Source: Bacteroidia bacterium (GTDB lineage Bacteria; Bacteroidota; Bacteroidia; Chitinophagales; Chitinophagaceae). Taken from it: a stretch of 64,000 nucleotides of DNA. The notes beneath the pieces are model-generated. The model did no database searches and was not told where the DNA came from. It saw nothing but the letters and a program-made list of their open reading frames with translations. The position numbers and the translations under genes were made by a program. The stretch is from assembly GCA_030429205.1 (NCBI GenBank), contig JAUICZ010000004.1, positions 186,001 through 250,000 of the forward strand. The letters are read 5' to 3'. This document shows, in pieces, positions 52,261 to 61,805 of the stretch (positions within the stretch are counted from its first letter, which is position 1; each line of letters begins with the position of its first letter).

Positions 52261-53949
52261 ATGAAAGACTTTAGCAACGCTATTATAGAATGTGTACCCA
52301 ATATCAGTGAGGGGCGAGACGAGGCCATCATCAAACAAGTAACCGACGAGGCTGCGAGTACAGAAGGTGTAACCCTTTTGGATGTAGACCCCGGTAAGGC
52401 TACCAACCGTACCGTAATTACGTTTGTAGGTAACCCCGAGGCTGTAATAGAAGCTGCATATAAAGTAATCAAGAAAGCGGCAGAGCTGATAGACATGAGT
52501 AAGCATAGTGGTGAGCATCCACGTATGGGCGCTACAGATGTTTGTCCGTTGATACCTGTATCTGGTATTACCATGGAAGAGACCATCGAGTTTGCTCAAA
52601 AGCTGGGTAAGCGTGTGGGCGAAGAGCTTAACATACCTGTATACTTATACGAGAATGCTGCAAGTGCAGACTATCGCCAAAACCTTGCAGAGATACGCAA
52701 AGGTGAATACGAAGGTATTGCCGATAAAATAGGCACCGATAAATGGAAGCCCGATTATGGTCCTGCTGAGTTTAATGCAAAAGCAGGTAACACAGCCGTA
52801 GGTGCGCGCGACTTTCTTATAGCATATAACATCAACCTGAACACTACTTCTACTCGTCGAGCCAATGCAGTGGCTTTCGATGTGCGTGAAAAAGGACGTA
52901 CCAAGAAAGACGAGAACATGAAGCCGATGAAAGATGCAAACGGTGAGTTTATAGAAGAGCCGGGCTTGTTGAAGTGTGTAAAAGGTATCGGTTGGTATAT
53001 AGAGGAGTATGGTATCGCACAGATATCTATGAACCTCACCAACATCAGCGTTACACCCCTGCACGTAGCTTTCGATACGGTATGCGAGCGTGCTACTGCC
53101 AGAGGTTTACGCGTAACGGGTAGCGAGCTGGTAGGGCTGGTACCGTTAAACTCTATGGTAGAGGCCGGTAAATTCTTCTTACGTAAACAAAACCGCAGCA
53201 CAGGTGTGGGCGAAGAAGAGCTGGTACGCATTGCCATAAAAAGCATGGGCTTAGACGAGCTGGGCGAGTTTGACCCGAAAAAGAAAATCATAGAATACGC
53301 AATACAAGACCATACTGCTAAGAAGCTGGTAAACATGCCGCTGGATAAGTTTGCTTTAGAAACAGCCAGCGAAAGCCCTGCGCCGGGTGGTGGTAGTATA
53401 GCCGCTTACTGTGGCGCATTAGGTGCCGCGTTGGGTACAATGGTGGCTAACCTGTCGTCTCACAAACGTGGTTGGGATGCTCGTTGGGAAGAGTTCTCTG
53501 ACTATGCAGAAACAGGACAAGCACAAATAAAAGAGCTGCTACACCTGGTAGATGAAGATACCAATGCCTTTAACGAGATCATGGATGCATTTGGTTTACC
53601 AAAAGGTACAGACGAAGAGAAAGCAGCACGCAAAGCAGCAATACAGGCAGCTACTATCAATGCCATAAAAGTACCTTTCCGTACTATGGAGGTGTCTTTC
53701 CAATCCTTCGACTTGGCTAAGAGCATGGCAGATATTGGTAACCCTAACAGTGCCAGCGATGCGGGTGTAGGTGCACTATGTGCCAGAGCAGCCGTTAAGG
53801 GAGCTTACCTGAATGTACTCATCAACGCACAAGGTTTAGAAGAGCACGAAGAGGTAAAACCTGTATTGGCAAAAGCATCTGAAATGAACGAAGCTGCCGA
53901 TGTACGAGAAAAAGAAGTGTGGGATATTGTGAACAGCAAGATCAAATAG
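52261..53949 (+). CDS. ftcD: Formimidoyltransferase-cyclodeaminase
   Basis: 562 aa bifunctional enzyme. The N-terminal glutamate formimidoyltransferase domain (~1-325; ECVPNISEGRD, HSGEHPRMGATDVCPLIPV) moves the formimino group of formiminoglutamate to tetrahydrofolate; the C-terminal cyclodeaminase domain (~345-562; ETASESPAPGGGSIAAYCGAL) then releases ammonia to give 5,10-methenyl-THF. This is the end of the histidine-degradation route started by HutH/HutU. hutU lies 40 kb away. Its TAG stop overlaps the GTG start of the next gene by one base (TAGTG). Confidence 0.93.
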   Translation: MKDFSNAIIECVPNISEGRDEAIIKQVTDEAASTEGVTLLDVDPGKATNRTVITFVGNPEAVIEAAYKVIKKAAELIDMSKHSGEHPRMGATDVCPLIPVSGITMEETIEFAQKLGKRVGEELNIPVYLYENAASADYRQNLAEIRKGEYEGIADKIGTDKWKPDYGPAEFNAKAGNTAVGARDFLIAYNINLNTTSTRRANAVAFDVREKGRTKKDENMKPMKDANGEFIEEPGLLKCVKGIGWYIEEYGIAQISMNLTNISVTPLHVAFDTVCERATARGLRVTGSELVGLVPLNSMVEAGKFFLRKQNRSTGVGEEELVRIAIKSMGLDELGEFDPKKKIIEYAIQDHTAKKLVNMPLDKFALETASESPAPGGGSIAAYCGALGAALGTMVANLSSHKRGWDARWEEFSDYAETGQAQIKELLHLVDEDTNAFNEIMDAFGLPKGTDEEKAARKAAIQAATINAIKVPFRTMEVSFQSFDLAKSMADIGNPNSASDAGVGALCARAAVKGAYLNVLINAQGLEEHEEVKPVLAKASEMNEAADVREKEVWDIVNSKIK

Positions 53950-54215
53950 TGAAATACTCTGAAGAATATTTAGAAGCTGCACACGATGCAAGTAGCAACC
54001 ATAAAATGGAGTTGTTTCACAGTGAGCAATGTGGGTGCTTTTATTGTTTAGAAGTGTATGATCCAAAAGAAATAAAAGAATGGGTAGGTGAGTCTCATAG
54101 CGGACTAACTGCTGTCTGCCCTAAGTGTGGTATCGATTCAGTCATCCCTTCTTCATCAGGATACCCAGTGAATGATAGAAAGTTTCTGGAGGAGATGCAT
54201 CAAGTATGGTTTTAA
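53949..54215 (+). CDS. Small zinc-ribbon-like cytoplasmic protein
   Basis: 88 aa from the GTG at 53949, overlapping the ftcD stop by 1 bp. Two Cys pairs, CGCFYC and CPKC, are arranged like a zinc ribbon, within ELFHSEQCGCFYCLEVYDP and AVCPKCGIDSVIPSS. This family (FHSEQCGCFYC ... CPKCGIDSVI) is widespread in bacteria but uncharacterised. An ATG at 53919 would overlap ftcD by 31 bp and adds an unrelated N-terminus. It is cotranscribed with ftcD and ends in a terminator. Confidence 0.75.
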   Translation: MKYSEEYLEAAHDASSNHKMELFHSEQCGCFYCLEVYDPKEIKEWVGESHSGLTAVCPKCGIDSVIPSSSGYPVNDRKFLEEMHQVWF

Positions 54216-54244
54216 GATTCAACTAACATCAATTAATATTAAGA

Positions 54245-54270
54245 GCCTGCACATTGTGCGGGCTTTTTTT
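54245..54270 (+). terminator. Terminator of the ftcD operon
   Basis: GCCTGCAC att GTGCGGGC (one G-U pair) followed by TTTTTTT. Confidence 0.9.
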
Positions 54271-54393
54271 GTGTAAAGAATAGCTACCGAACAAAATTCT
54301 TAGTTCAACAAAAAATATTTTTTAAGAAAATTAAAACCGAAAGGCAAAAGCGTCCGTAAGTACTTGTATAAATCAAAAATTGAAACAGGTATG

Positions 54394-56238
54394 AAGACGT
54401 TTACAAAATTAATAACAGCAGTAGTAACTACTGTACTATTTACAACCAGTGCTTGGGCAGATCATCTGTCATCTAAATATTTATTTGCAGCAAGGATGAA
54501 CGGTGCACAGGAAGTGCCGGCAGTAAGCACTAACGCTTTGGGCTTAGGCTATTTTTATTTGAACGACACCAGAGACACTTTGTGTTTCGAGATGACTGCA
54601 ACAGGCCTGTCTGGCACAATATCGGGCATACACATTCACGATGGTGCAGCAGGTACTAATGGTGCTGTAGTTGTTGACATGACACCCTATGTAACGGGGA
54701 ATCGTATTAAAGGTACACTTACAGGTACTGCACTTACCAGCTCTCTTATAGAGAAGATGTTTGCAGGCGATTTGTATTTGAACCTACACACTGCCATGAA
54801 CATGAATGGTGAGATACGCGGACAGATATTACCGGAAGAAGATAAAGCTATGAGTGTAGTATTGAACGGTGCACAAGAAGTACCGGCTGTTACTACCAAT
54901 GCTACAGGTTTAGGTTTCTTCATGCTACAAAAGCACGAGGGCAAGCTAAGCATCAACATTGTGGTAGATGGCCTTAGCGGACCAATAACAGGGGCACACT
55001 TACACAAAGGCGTTGCAGGTACAAACGGTGCAGTAGTACAAAACTTAACTGCTGATGTAATGGGTAACCGCATCAATGCAATAGTAGATCCGTCTATGTA
55101 CTTAGCAGCTTTAAAAGGCGATAGCTTGTACATCAACATACACACTGCTGCTAACCCTAACGGAGAGGTTCGCGGTCAGCTGGTGATGGAGCCATATTTA
55201 CACTTCGATGCTATGTTGGATGAGTCTCAGGAAACAACGCCTGTACTAGGTGCTAACAATGCGATTGGTGAGGCTACACTAATGATGAACCGCACTTTCG
55301 ATACACTATGGTATCGCGCACAGATGAACGACATGAGTGGTGCTATTACAGGTGCTCACTTCCATAAGGGAGAAGCAGGCACCAGCGGTGGTGTTGTAGT
55401 AGGTATCCCATCGGGTAACATCAATGGTAATGTTATCAGTGGTATGATCACAGGTAGTGCATTAGCAGATACTTTTGTTCGCGACCTATTGAGCGGTAGC
55501 ATCTACTTAAACATACACACTACCCTTAATGCAAATGGTGAAGCAAGAGGACAGTTATACCGCACCTTCCGCGAAGGATATACTTACCACCTGAATGGTG
55601 CACAAGAAGTGCCTGAGGTAACATCAAGCGCATCGGGTACGGGTATGGTGTCTATAGACAGAGATCAATCGAGCGCACACTATATGATGGTGTTTGACGA
55701 TCTATCAGGTTTCTCTGCAGCACACTTCCACAACAATGTATCGGGCATGAATGGTGCTGTACTGTACAACATCACTCCAAACCACAACAACGGTGGCATC
55801 TTCGGTTACTGGACAGATACAGATGCTACAACACCGTTTACTACAGCTATGTCTAACAAGTTCCGTAAAGACAGTGTATATGTAAACGTACACACTACAG
55901 CAAATGCAAACGGAGAAATTCGTGGTAATGTAAATCGTGGATTGTGTAACGAGATACCAACGGCAATAAGCACACTAGGTTCTATCAACGCAACAACAGA
56001 GTTATATCCTAACCCTGCATACGATGTTGCAAGACTAGACATCACGCTGGCAGAACAAACAGATGCATCTATAGTGCTGATAGACATGATGGGTAAAACC
56101 GTATGGAGTACTCAAAAACAATTAAGAGCAGGACTGAACAAAGTAACCATACCTGTAGAGCAGTTGAGCACAGGCTTCTACTCTCTGCAGATACGAAATA
56201 ATAGTGGCCAGATTTCAATGAAACTGGTAAAGATGTAG
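54394..56238 (+). CDS. Secreted protein with four CHRD domains and a T9SS tail
   Basis: 614 aa from the ATG at 54394 (MKTFTKLITAVVTTVLFTTSAWA signal peptide). Four CHRD repeats of ~115 aa follow, each beginning NGAQEVPA-like (the third diverges to DESQETTPV) and ending LHT..N.NGE.RGQ; each contains the GAHLHKG-AGTNGAVV motif. CHRD domains are named for chordin and are common in bacterial exoproteins; their role is not established. The end (TTELYPNPAYDVARLDI, SMKLVKM) is a T9SS type A sorting domain. A terminator follows. Confidence 0.88.
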   Translation, partial: KTFTKLITAVVTTVLFTTSAWADHLSSKYLFAARMNGAQEVPAVSTNALGLGYFYLNDTRDTLCFEMTATGLSGTISGIHIHDGAAGTNGAVVVDMTPYVTGNRIKGTLTGTALTSSLIEKMFAGDLYLNLHTAMNMNGEIRGQILPEEDKAMSVVLNGAQEVPAVTTNATGLGFFMLQKHEGKLSINIVVDGLSGPITGAHLHKGVAGTNGAVVQNLTADVMGNRINAIVDPSMYLAALKGDSLYINIHTAANPNGEVRGQLVMEPYLHFDAMLDESQETTPVLGANNAIGEATLMMNRTFDTLWYRAQMNDMSGAITGAHFHKGEAGTSGGVVVGIPSGNINGNVISGMITGSALADTFVRDLLSGSIYLNIHTTLNANGEARGQLYRTFREGYTYHLNGAQEVPEVTSSASGTGMVSIDRDQSSAHYMMVFDDLSGFSAAHFHNNVSGMNGAVLYNITPNHNNGGIFGYWTDTDATTPFTTAMSNKFRKDSVYVNVHTTANANGEIRGNVNRGLCNEIPTAISTLGSINATTELYPNPAYDVARLDITLAEQTDASIVLIDMMGKTVWSTQKQLRAGLNKVTIPVEQLSTGFYSLQIRNNSGQISMKLVKM

Positions 56239-56269
56239 GGTAAACATGGGGTTTTGGTTACAAATGGTG

Positions 56270-56298
56270 AAGGGTTGCAGCTAGTCTGCAGCCCTTTT
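56270..56298 (+). terminator. Terminator of the CHRD gene
   Basis: AAGGGTTGCAG / CTGCAGCCCTT (one G-U pair), 5-nt loop, then TTTTATT. Confidence 0.85.
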
Positions 56299-56386
56299 AT
56301 TATATGCTAATCAGTATTAATTATGGTAGCAGTTTTGTGTAAAGCTTAGCATAATTGTAATTTAGCAGCCATAAAATCAATACAAT

Positions 56387-56803
56387 ATGTATCCAACAGA
56401 AATAGTAGCCCCGATGAAGGCTGAAGTGACAGAGAATGGTTTTCAGGAGTTGTTGACCGCAGCAGATGTAGACAACGCTTTACAAAAGCCGGGCACAGCA
56501 CTTTTATTCATCAATTCTGTTTGTGGTTGTTCTGCAGGTACCGCACGTCCGGGAGTGATCGCAGCACTTAAAAATGCTAACAAAAAGCCGGATCAGGCAC
56601 TTACTGCTTTTGCAGGTTACGATAGCGAAGCCGTTGCTAAAGCACGTGAAAGCTATTTGATGCCTTACCCACCATCTTCTCCTTGCATTGCATTGTTGAA
56701 AGACGGACAGGTAGTACACATGATCGAGCGCCATATGATCGAGGGCAGACCTGCTGACATGATCGCAGCAAACTTGTTACAAGCATTTGATCAGCATTGC
56801 TAA
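56387..56803 (+). CDS. Bacilliredoxin (BrxA/BrxB family)
   Basis: 138 aa, usual family length. The thioredoxin-fold CGC motif (Cys46-Gly-Cys48, NSVCGCSAGTARPG) identifies BrxA/BrxB. In Bacillus these remove bacillithiol from oxidised proteins; in Bacteroidota, bacillithiol use is plausible but not shown here. The one-mismatch -7 box TAATTTAG is about 20 nt before the ATG. It is monocistronic and ends in a strong terminator. Confidence 0.93.
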   Translation: MYPTEIVAPMKAEVTENGFQELLTAADVDNALQKPGTALLFINSVCGCSAGTARPGVIAALKNANKKPDQALTAFAGYDSEAVAKARESYLMPYPPSSPCIALLKDGQVVHMIERHMIEGRPADMIAANLLQAFDQHC

Positions 56804-56823
56804 GGTGTTATATATACTTATTA

Positions 56824-56851
56824 AAAAAGGGTAGCAATAGCTACCCTTTTT
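56824..56851. terminator. Bidirectional terminator between the bacilliredoxin and exonuclease genes
   Basis: A perfect 12-bp stem AAAAAGGGTAGC aata GCTACCCTTTTT. Confidence 0.92.
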
Positions 56852-56870
56852 CTTTTATTGAATATTCTGT

Positions 56871-57644
56871 TTATCGCTGTTTGAACTCTGCATATATGGG
56901 GCAGTGGTCGCTGTGCTTCACATCCGGGAATATCTTAGCATCTTTCAACTTACCTTCCATATCATCGGTAATGCTGATGTAATCGATACGCCAGCCTTTA
57001 TTTTCTAAACGTACAGAAGGGAACCTTTGGCTCCACCATGTGTAGTGGTCCGGCTCATCCTGATGCAAATGACGGAAAGTATCTATATATCCGTTGGTAA
57101 ATAGTTTTTCCATCCACTCACGTTCTTCCGGCAAGAAACCGCTGTTCTTTTTATTCCCTTTAGGATTATGAATATCTATCTCTCTATGACAAATATTGTA
57201 ATCGCCACAAATGATCAGGTTCGGACGTTCTTTTCTCAGCTCGTTGATGTATCCGTAAAACTCATCCAACCACTGATACTTATAGGTTTGCTTTTCAGTA
57301 CCGCTTGTTCCGCTAGGGAAGTAAGCACAGATCACTGTTCTGGGCCCGAAATCGGCACGTATTACCCTACCCTCAAAATCGCTACGCTCGAAACCATTAC
57401 CATAAAACACTTCTGTTGGTTTCTTTTTAGTGAAGATAGCTACGCCGCTATACCCCTTCTTTTGTGCAGAGAACCAATATGTATCATAACCTAAAGCCTC
57501 AATATCTTCAACATTCACGTCTTCTTTGCGCGCCTTGGTCTCTTGCAGGCATATAATGTCCGCAGGGTCTGTTTCCAACCACTCTAAAAAGCCTTTTCTT
57601 ATCGCTGCCCTTATTCCGTTTACGTTATACGATATTACTCTCAT
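56871..57644 (-). CDS. xth: Exodeoxyribonuclease III
   Basis: 257 aa, AP endonuclease/3'-5' exonuclease of base-excision repair. Catalytic elements: NVNGIR (8-13), LQETK (metal Glu35), CGDYN (Asp-Asn pair), and SDHCPI at the end (catalytic Asp-His). The start overlaps the stop of the preceding haem-binding gene by 4 bp (ATGA), which places it second in an operon. Confidence 0.94.
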   Translation of the reverse strand: MRVISYNVNGIRAAIRKGFLEWLETDPADIICLQETKARKEDVNVEDIEALGYDTYWFSAQKKGYSGVAIFTKKKPTEVFYGNGFERSDFEGRVIRADFGPRTVICAYFPSGTSGTEKQTYKYQWLDEFYGYINELRKERPNLIICGDYNICHREIDIHNPKGNKKNSGFLPEEREWMEKLFTNGYIDTFRHLHQDEPDHYTWWSQRFPSVRLENKGWRIDYISITDDMEGKLKDAKIFPDVKHSDHCPIYAEFKQR

Positions 57645-58099
57645 ATTTGTTGCTTTAGTTGCGTTCTTAGTTCTTTAGCCCATGTTATCACCGCAGCCGC
57701 CTCATCTTCAGACAGTTCTGCATCGCCGTGCATGATCAGGTAGCTCTCCAACGGCATCTCTTTGTCTTCTATTAATTCTATCACCTCGTCCAGTTTATGG
57801 TCAGCCTTTTTAGCTGAGTAGGTGCCAAACTCAGAGAAATCCAACTCGTCTTTACCTTCATCTACATGATCTTTCAGCCACCAGCCAACAGGTTGAATAT
57901 TGGCATACCACGGATACTCCGTATTATTACTATGGCAATCGTAGCAAGAACGTTTCAGTATTGCCAACACATCAGAAGGCACATGATACTTTACACGGAT
58001 ATCGTTCTCAGACGGCACTTCAGAAATATTTTTTTCCGGTCTGATGAACTGTAGAATTATAAAAACTGCCAACAGGGCATATCCTATCTTCTTAAGCAT
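57641..58099 (-). CDS. Haem-binding domain protein (c-type cytochrome-like)
   Basis: 152 aa. One N-terminal transmembrane or signal segment (~4-18) and a single c-type haem site CYDCH (Cys52, Cys55, His56) within SNNTEYPWYANIQPVGWWL, the pattern of the Bacteroidota 'haem-binding domain' (Haem_bd) family. It is periplasmic and probably shuttles electrons. The overlap with xth (4 bp) means the two genes are translationally coupled, an odd pairing. Confidence 0.85.
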   Translation of the reverse strand: MLKKIGYALLAVFIILQFIRPEKNISEVPSENDIRVKYHVPSDVLAILKRSCYDCHSNNTEYPWYANIQPVGWWLKDHVDEGKDELDFSEFGTYSAKKADHKLDEVIELIEDKEMPLESYLIMHGDAELSEDEAAAVITWAKELRTQLKQQI

Positions 58100-58160
58100 A
58101 ACTAATTATTTGTTTGTAAAGTTAACTTGTACCTACATGATTCATTTTCATATTCCGCAA

Positions 58161-60188
58161 TTACTTCACAGTTTCTTCTAACCACTTGAAGAATTCTCTA
58201 TGCCATGCGATACCATTTTGGGCATGCAATACCCAGTGATTCTCATTAGGGAAGTACAGCAACTTGCTTTTAATGCCTTGTAGCTGTGCTGCCTGAAAAG
58301 CACCCAGCCCCTGCTCTATACCTACGCGAAAATCTAATCCACCTTGTATGATCATGATCGGCGTATCCCATTTATCAACAAACTTGCTCGGGTCGAACTT
58401 ATTATAAGTTTCAGGCAAAGGCTTTTCCCAATATGCGCCACCTATATCAAAATTGGCAAACCACATTTCTTCTGTAGTGCTGTACCAGCTTCTTAAGTCA
58501 AACAACCCATCGTGTGCGATGAATGATTTAAAACGCCCCTCGTGCATACCAGCCAGCATAAATACGCTGTAACCACCATAGCTGGCACCAATACAACCCA
58601 AACGGTTGTTATCTACATAGCTTTCCTGACCAATCACATCAATAGCTGCTAAATAATCTTTCATCGGGTTACCTCCCCAGTCTTTACTGATGCTCTCATT
58701 CCACTGTACACCCCAGCCCGGCATACCGTGCCTGTTTGGCGCTACAATAATATATCCGTTAGCGGCCATCAACTGGAAGTTCCAACGGTAGCTATAAAAT
58801 TGAGATAATGCTGATTGAGGTCCGCCCTGGCAATATAATAACGTAGGGTATTTTTTGCTTGGGTCAAAGTTTGGCGGATAGATCACCCAAACCCCCATTT
58901 GCTCGCCACTACCTGTAGTGATCATGCGCAGCTCTGTATTACTCATCGAAAGAGAACCGTATATTTTATCGTTCTCGTGTGTTAATACCTTCATTTCACC
59001 ATTAGCAGGATTTACAGAATATAATTCAGGCGCGTGGTTCATATCTCTACGAGAAACAATGATGTTACCACCCATTGCCTGCCCTACAATACCATTCACG
59101 TCAAACTTACCATCGGTTACTTTGCGCACCATTGGCAGTTTCTTATCCAAAAGGTTCTCAGAAATACCTACCTGAAATAATTGTACTGTTCCTTTATCTG
59201 CCGCAGTAAAATAGATGTCTTTACTGCTGTTGCTCCAAGCAAAGCCATTTACGGTACCATCCCAGGCTGCGGTAATATTTCTTTTATAGTTCTCCGTACC
59301 TGTCCAGTCCATTACATAGATGTCGTTCTTATCGGCCTCATAACCATCTCTGCGCATGCTTGTCCATGCAATGCGCTGTCCGTCGGGACTGAAAGAAGGG
59401 CTCATGTCATACCCCATCATACCTGATGTAATGTTGATGGTATTGCCACTTGCCAAATCGTAATGATAGATGTCGGTATTGGTGCTAATAGCATACTCTT
59501 TACCAAACTTCTTTTTACATACATATACCAAACCTTTACTGTCCGGCGCCCATACAATGTCTTCTACTCCGCCAAATGGTTTTTGAGGCACATCGTATGG
59601 CTTACCTTCTAAAAGGTCTTTTATAGGACCTCCTTTTAAAGAGGCTACAAATAAGTGAGAAAACTTACCGTCTTCCCAGGTATCCCAGTGGCGGTAGTTT
59701 AAGTCTGTATATATCTGCACTGTTGTTTTAGGCAGGTCATCATATATATCAGTACCCATCATTTTCTTCACCAAAACATCTTTAGTAAACGATATGAAGT
59801 TACCATCCGGAGAAACCTGCACGTTCGATGCTCCTTCCAGTCCGTCGTATATACCCGTCCATGTGTTACCGTTATCGTTACTTCTGTATAATACTTTACC
59901 GTCTACAGCGTACCACACTCCCTTAGTTCTTTGAATCACAGACTTACCTTCCGGCAGTATCAACTTTTGCTTACCTCCACCATTTACACTCATAGAGAAA
60001 TACTCTGTAGTGGATGCTTCTGTTGTCCAGTCATACTGTCTGGCACTGTAGTACAAAATATCACCTCTATCGTTTAAACCTTGAGCGCCTACACGCCTTA
60101 AGCTCCACAATAATTCAGGAGTCATTACATTTTGAGCAATGCTGATATTCGTTATCAATAGAAGGATCGGTAACAATAACCTTTTCAT
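58161..60188 (-). CDS. S9-family prolyl oligopeptidase-like peptidase
   Basis: 675 aa. Signal peptide (MKRLLLPILLLITNISIA), N-terminal beta-propeller with TolB-like blades (e.g. SPSFSPDGQRIAWTS) and C-terminal alpha/beta hydrolase with the triad Ser536 (GASYGG), Asp619 (QGGLDF) and His651 (NENHW). It resembles the periplasmic dipeptidyl-peptidase/acyl-aminoacyl-peptidase group. It lies 32 bp behind the Ig-like lipoprotein gene on the same strand. Confidence 0.93.
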   Translation of the reverse strand: MKRLLLPILLLITNISIAQNVMTPELLWSLRRVGAQGLNDRGDILYYSARQYDWTTEASTTEYFSMSVNGGGKQKLILPEGKSVIQRTKGVWYAVDGKVLYRSNDNGNTWTGIYDGLEGASNVQVSPDGNFISFTKDVLVKKMMGTDIYDDLPKTTVQIYTDLNYRHWDTWEDGKFSHLFVASLKGGPIKDLLEGKPYDVPQKPFGGVEDIVWAPDSKGLVYVCKKKFGKEYAISTNTDIYHYDLASGNTINITSGMMGYDMSPSFSPDGQRIAWTSMRRDGYEADKNDIYVMDWTGTENYKRNITAAWDGTVNGFAWSNSSKDIYFTAADKGTVQLFQVGISENLLDKKLPMVRKVTDGKFDVNGIVGQAMGGNIIVSRRDMNHAPELYSVNPANGEMKVLTHENDKIYGSLSMSNTELRMITTGSGEQMGVWVIYPPNFDPSKKYPTLLYCQGGPQSALSQFYSYRWNFQLMAANGYIIVAPNRHGMPGWGVQWNESISKDWGGNPMKDYLAAIDVIGQESYVDNNRLGCIGASYGGYSVFMLAGMHEGRFKSFIAHDGLFDLRSWYSTTEEMWFANFDIGGAYWEKPLPETYNKFDPSKFVDKWDTPIMIIQGGLDFRVGIEQGLGAFQAAQLQGIKSKLLYFPNENHWVLHAQNGIAWHREFFKWLEETVK

Positions 60189-60220
60189 ATGTTATATAAT
60201 TTGAATTCTATAAATATAGC

Positions 60221-61708
60221 TTATTTATCGGCTTCTGCTTTTGGCAGTTTCTTGCCCTTTGCCTTATCTCGTGGTTCGTGCAGTGGTTCAGTAAAATCTA
60301 TTACGTTTTCCCATGCAGCCTTTAGCTCTATGCCTGTATTATGCGGAATAACCACCTCCGGTTGTTCTTTTGCAAAAAGGTTACCCGTATCCCACTTACC
60401 ATTCTCATTCTCATCCACAATAATCCACAGTTCGTACTTACCGGGCACCAGCCTTTTTAAAGCGACCGTAGTATCTGTAATTGGTTGATGATAGACTGTA
60501 TCTTTTTCTATGGTAACCATCATCAGATAATCGTTCCCATAGAATTTTCCGGGCACATTCACATATATGATACCATAATCATCTTCGGACATCGTTCTGA
60601 AGCTATGCTTCGACGGCAAAGATTTTATGCCTGAAGTATCGGTTGCAAACCCCTTGAACAGCTTAACCGTGTATACTCTATCCAGTTTCCAGTTTGCTTT
60701 TACCAGTAGCACCTTCTCTGCAGTATCTCGTTCAACGGTAAACGCCTCTTCTGTTTCTGTACTATCGTAGCTTACGCTGATCTTTGAGATATCGTAAGTA
60801 TCAATAGCTGTACCATATGTGATCTTGATCGGCTTATTTACATCGTAAGTTCGCCTTTCAAGATTATTGGTATCAACGTTCAAAGCATACTTCAGTATCT
60901 TTTTATCATCGTCTTCTTTCTTCTTCCTGTCTTTAAACCCACGCGAAGAAGGTTGCTCATCCGGATCTTGCAGAGTATCTAACACAGCAATCTCTTTAAA
61001 CACCCTCAACTCAATAGGTGCAACCAAACTGTCTTGCGGTGAAAAGAAACTATCTACAAATGCAATTTTTTCGTCCTTCTCGTCAAATATCAGGTTACCA
61101 TTTTTCTCAACCAGTGCATACACTCTAAACTTTTTATTGGGCAACCCTTTAATAACGAAGTTCCCTCCGTTTGCAGTAAATACGTACTCCGGCTTTTTCT
61201 TTACCACTGCACTATCGTTATCTGCAGCATCGTACAATAGTATTTGTGCTTTACTTGCGGGCTTACCTGTTGCCGCATCTACCACATAGCCATTAAGCTG
61301 CATACTATCGAAATAGCTACCCGTACTGAATATGTACTCGTAACCTTTAAACGGGTTACTTTCATGCAGGTCTTGAATTGCATTACCAAAGTTGAGCCTG
61401 TAGGTAGTATTTTCTTTTAATAAGCTATCCGGTATTTCTACCCTCACCTTTTTCCCAACCACTATCGCAGTTAACGGAAACGGCAGTACAGGAGACATTT
61501 GAATTTCTTTTGAAGCATCGCTTAACGCTACAAATTCATCAAAATGCAGCTCTATCTCTGTTACTCTTTTGTTGAGTAAAGAATCCAGGGGTACTACCTC
61601 CAACAACTTTGGCGGTGTAACATCTTTTTTACCACCTGTAGGCGGCACAATATTAGCACAGCCTGCGGCAAAAAGCACGATCAATAAAAGACAAGAAAAC
61701 AGCCTCAT
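60221..61708 (-). CDS. Ig-like domain (Big_5) lipoprotein
   Basis: 495 aa from the ATG at 61708 (MRLFSCLLLIVLFAAGC), with a lipobox AAGC and an N-terminal Big_5-type domain (PPTGGKKDVTPPKLLEVVP, LHFDEFVALSD), followed by further beta domains. This is a widespread, uncharacterised Bacteroidota lipoprotein; the repeated PPTGGKKD start is a family hallmark. The -7 box TATTTTTG on the minus strand (bases 61715-61722) is 6 nt before the ATG. Confidence 0.85.
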   Translation of the reverse strand: MRLFSCLLLIVLFAAGCANIVPPTGGKKDVTPPKLLEVVPLDSLLNKRVTEIELHFDEFVALSDASKEIQMSPVLPFPLTAIVVGKKVRVEIPDSLLKENTTYRLNFGNAIQDLHESNPFKGYEYIFSTGSYFDSMQLNGYVVDAATGKPASKAQILLYDAADNDSAVVKKKPEYVFTANGGNFVIKGLPNKKFRVYALVEKNGNLIFDEKDEKIAFVDSFFSPQDSLVAPIELRVFKEIAVLDTLQDPDEQPSSRGFKDRKKKEDDDKKILKYALNVDTNNLERRTYDVNKPIKITYGTAIDTYDISKISVSYDSTETEEAFTVERDTAEKVLLVKANWKLDRVYTVKLFKGFATDTSGIKSLPSKHSFRTMSEDDYGIIYVNVPGKFYGNDYLMMVTIEKDTVYHQPITDTTVALKRLVPGKYELWIIVDENENGKWDTGNLFAKEQPEVVIPHNTGIELKAAWENVIDFTEPLHEPRDKAKGKKLPKAEADK

Positions 61709-61714
61709 TGCGAA

Positions 61715-61722
61715 CAAAAATA
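61715..61722 (-). promoter_or_regulatory. -7 box of the Big_5 lipoprotein gene (leaderless type)
   Basis: CAAAAATA on plus is TATTTTTG on minus; 6 nt before the ATG. Confidence 0.55.
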
Positions 61723-61762
61723 AGATTTAACTGTTGTAAATCTATATATACATATTTGTATG

Positions 61763-61770
61763 TATGTTTG
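61763..61770 (+). promoter_or_regulatory. -7 box of the glutathione peroxidase gene
   Basis: TATGTTTG, exact consensus, 35 nt before the ATG at 61806. Confidence 0.45.
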
Positions 61771-61805
61771 CGCCATTATTGGCTTTCATTTAACAGGATA
61801 AAGAC

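Noticed and set aside
53919..53948. An ATG at 53919 as start of the small zinc-ribbon-like gene
   Set aside because: It would overlap ftcD by 31 bp and add an unrelated N-terminus; the GTG at 53949 overlaps the stop by one base, which is typical of coupled genes.
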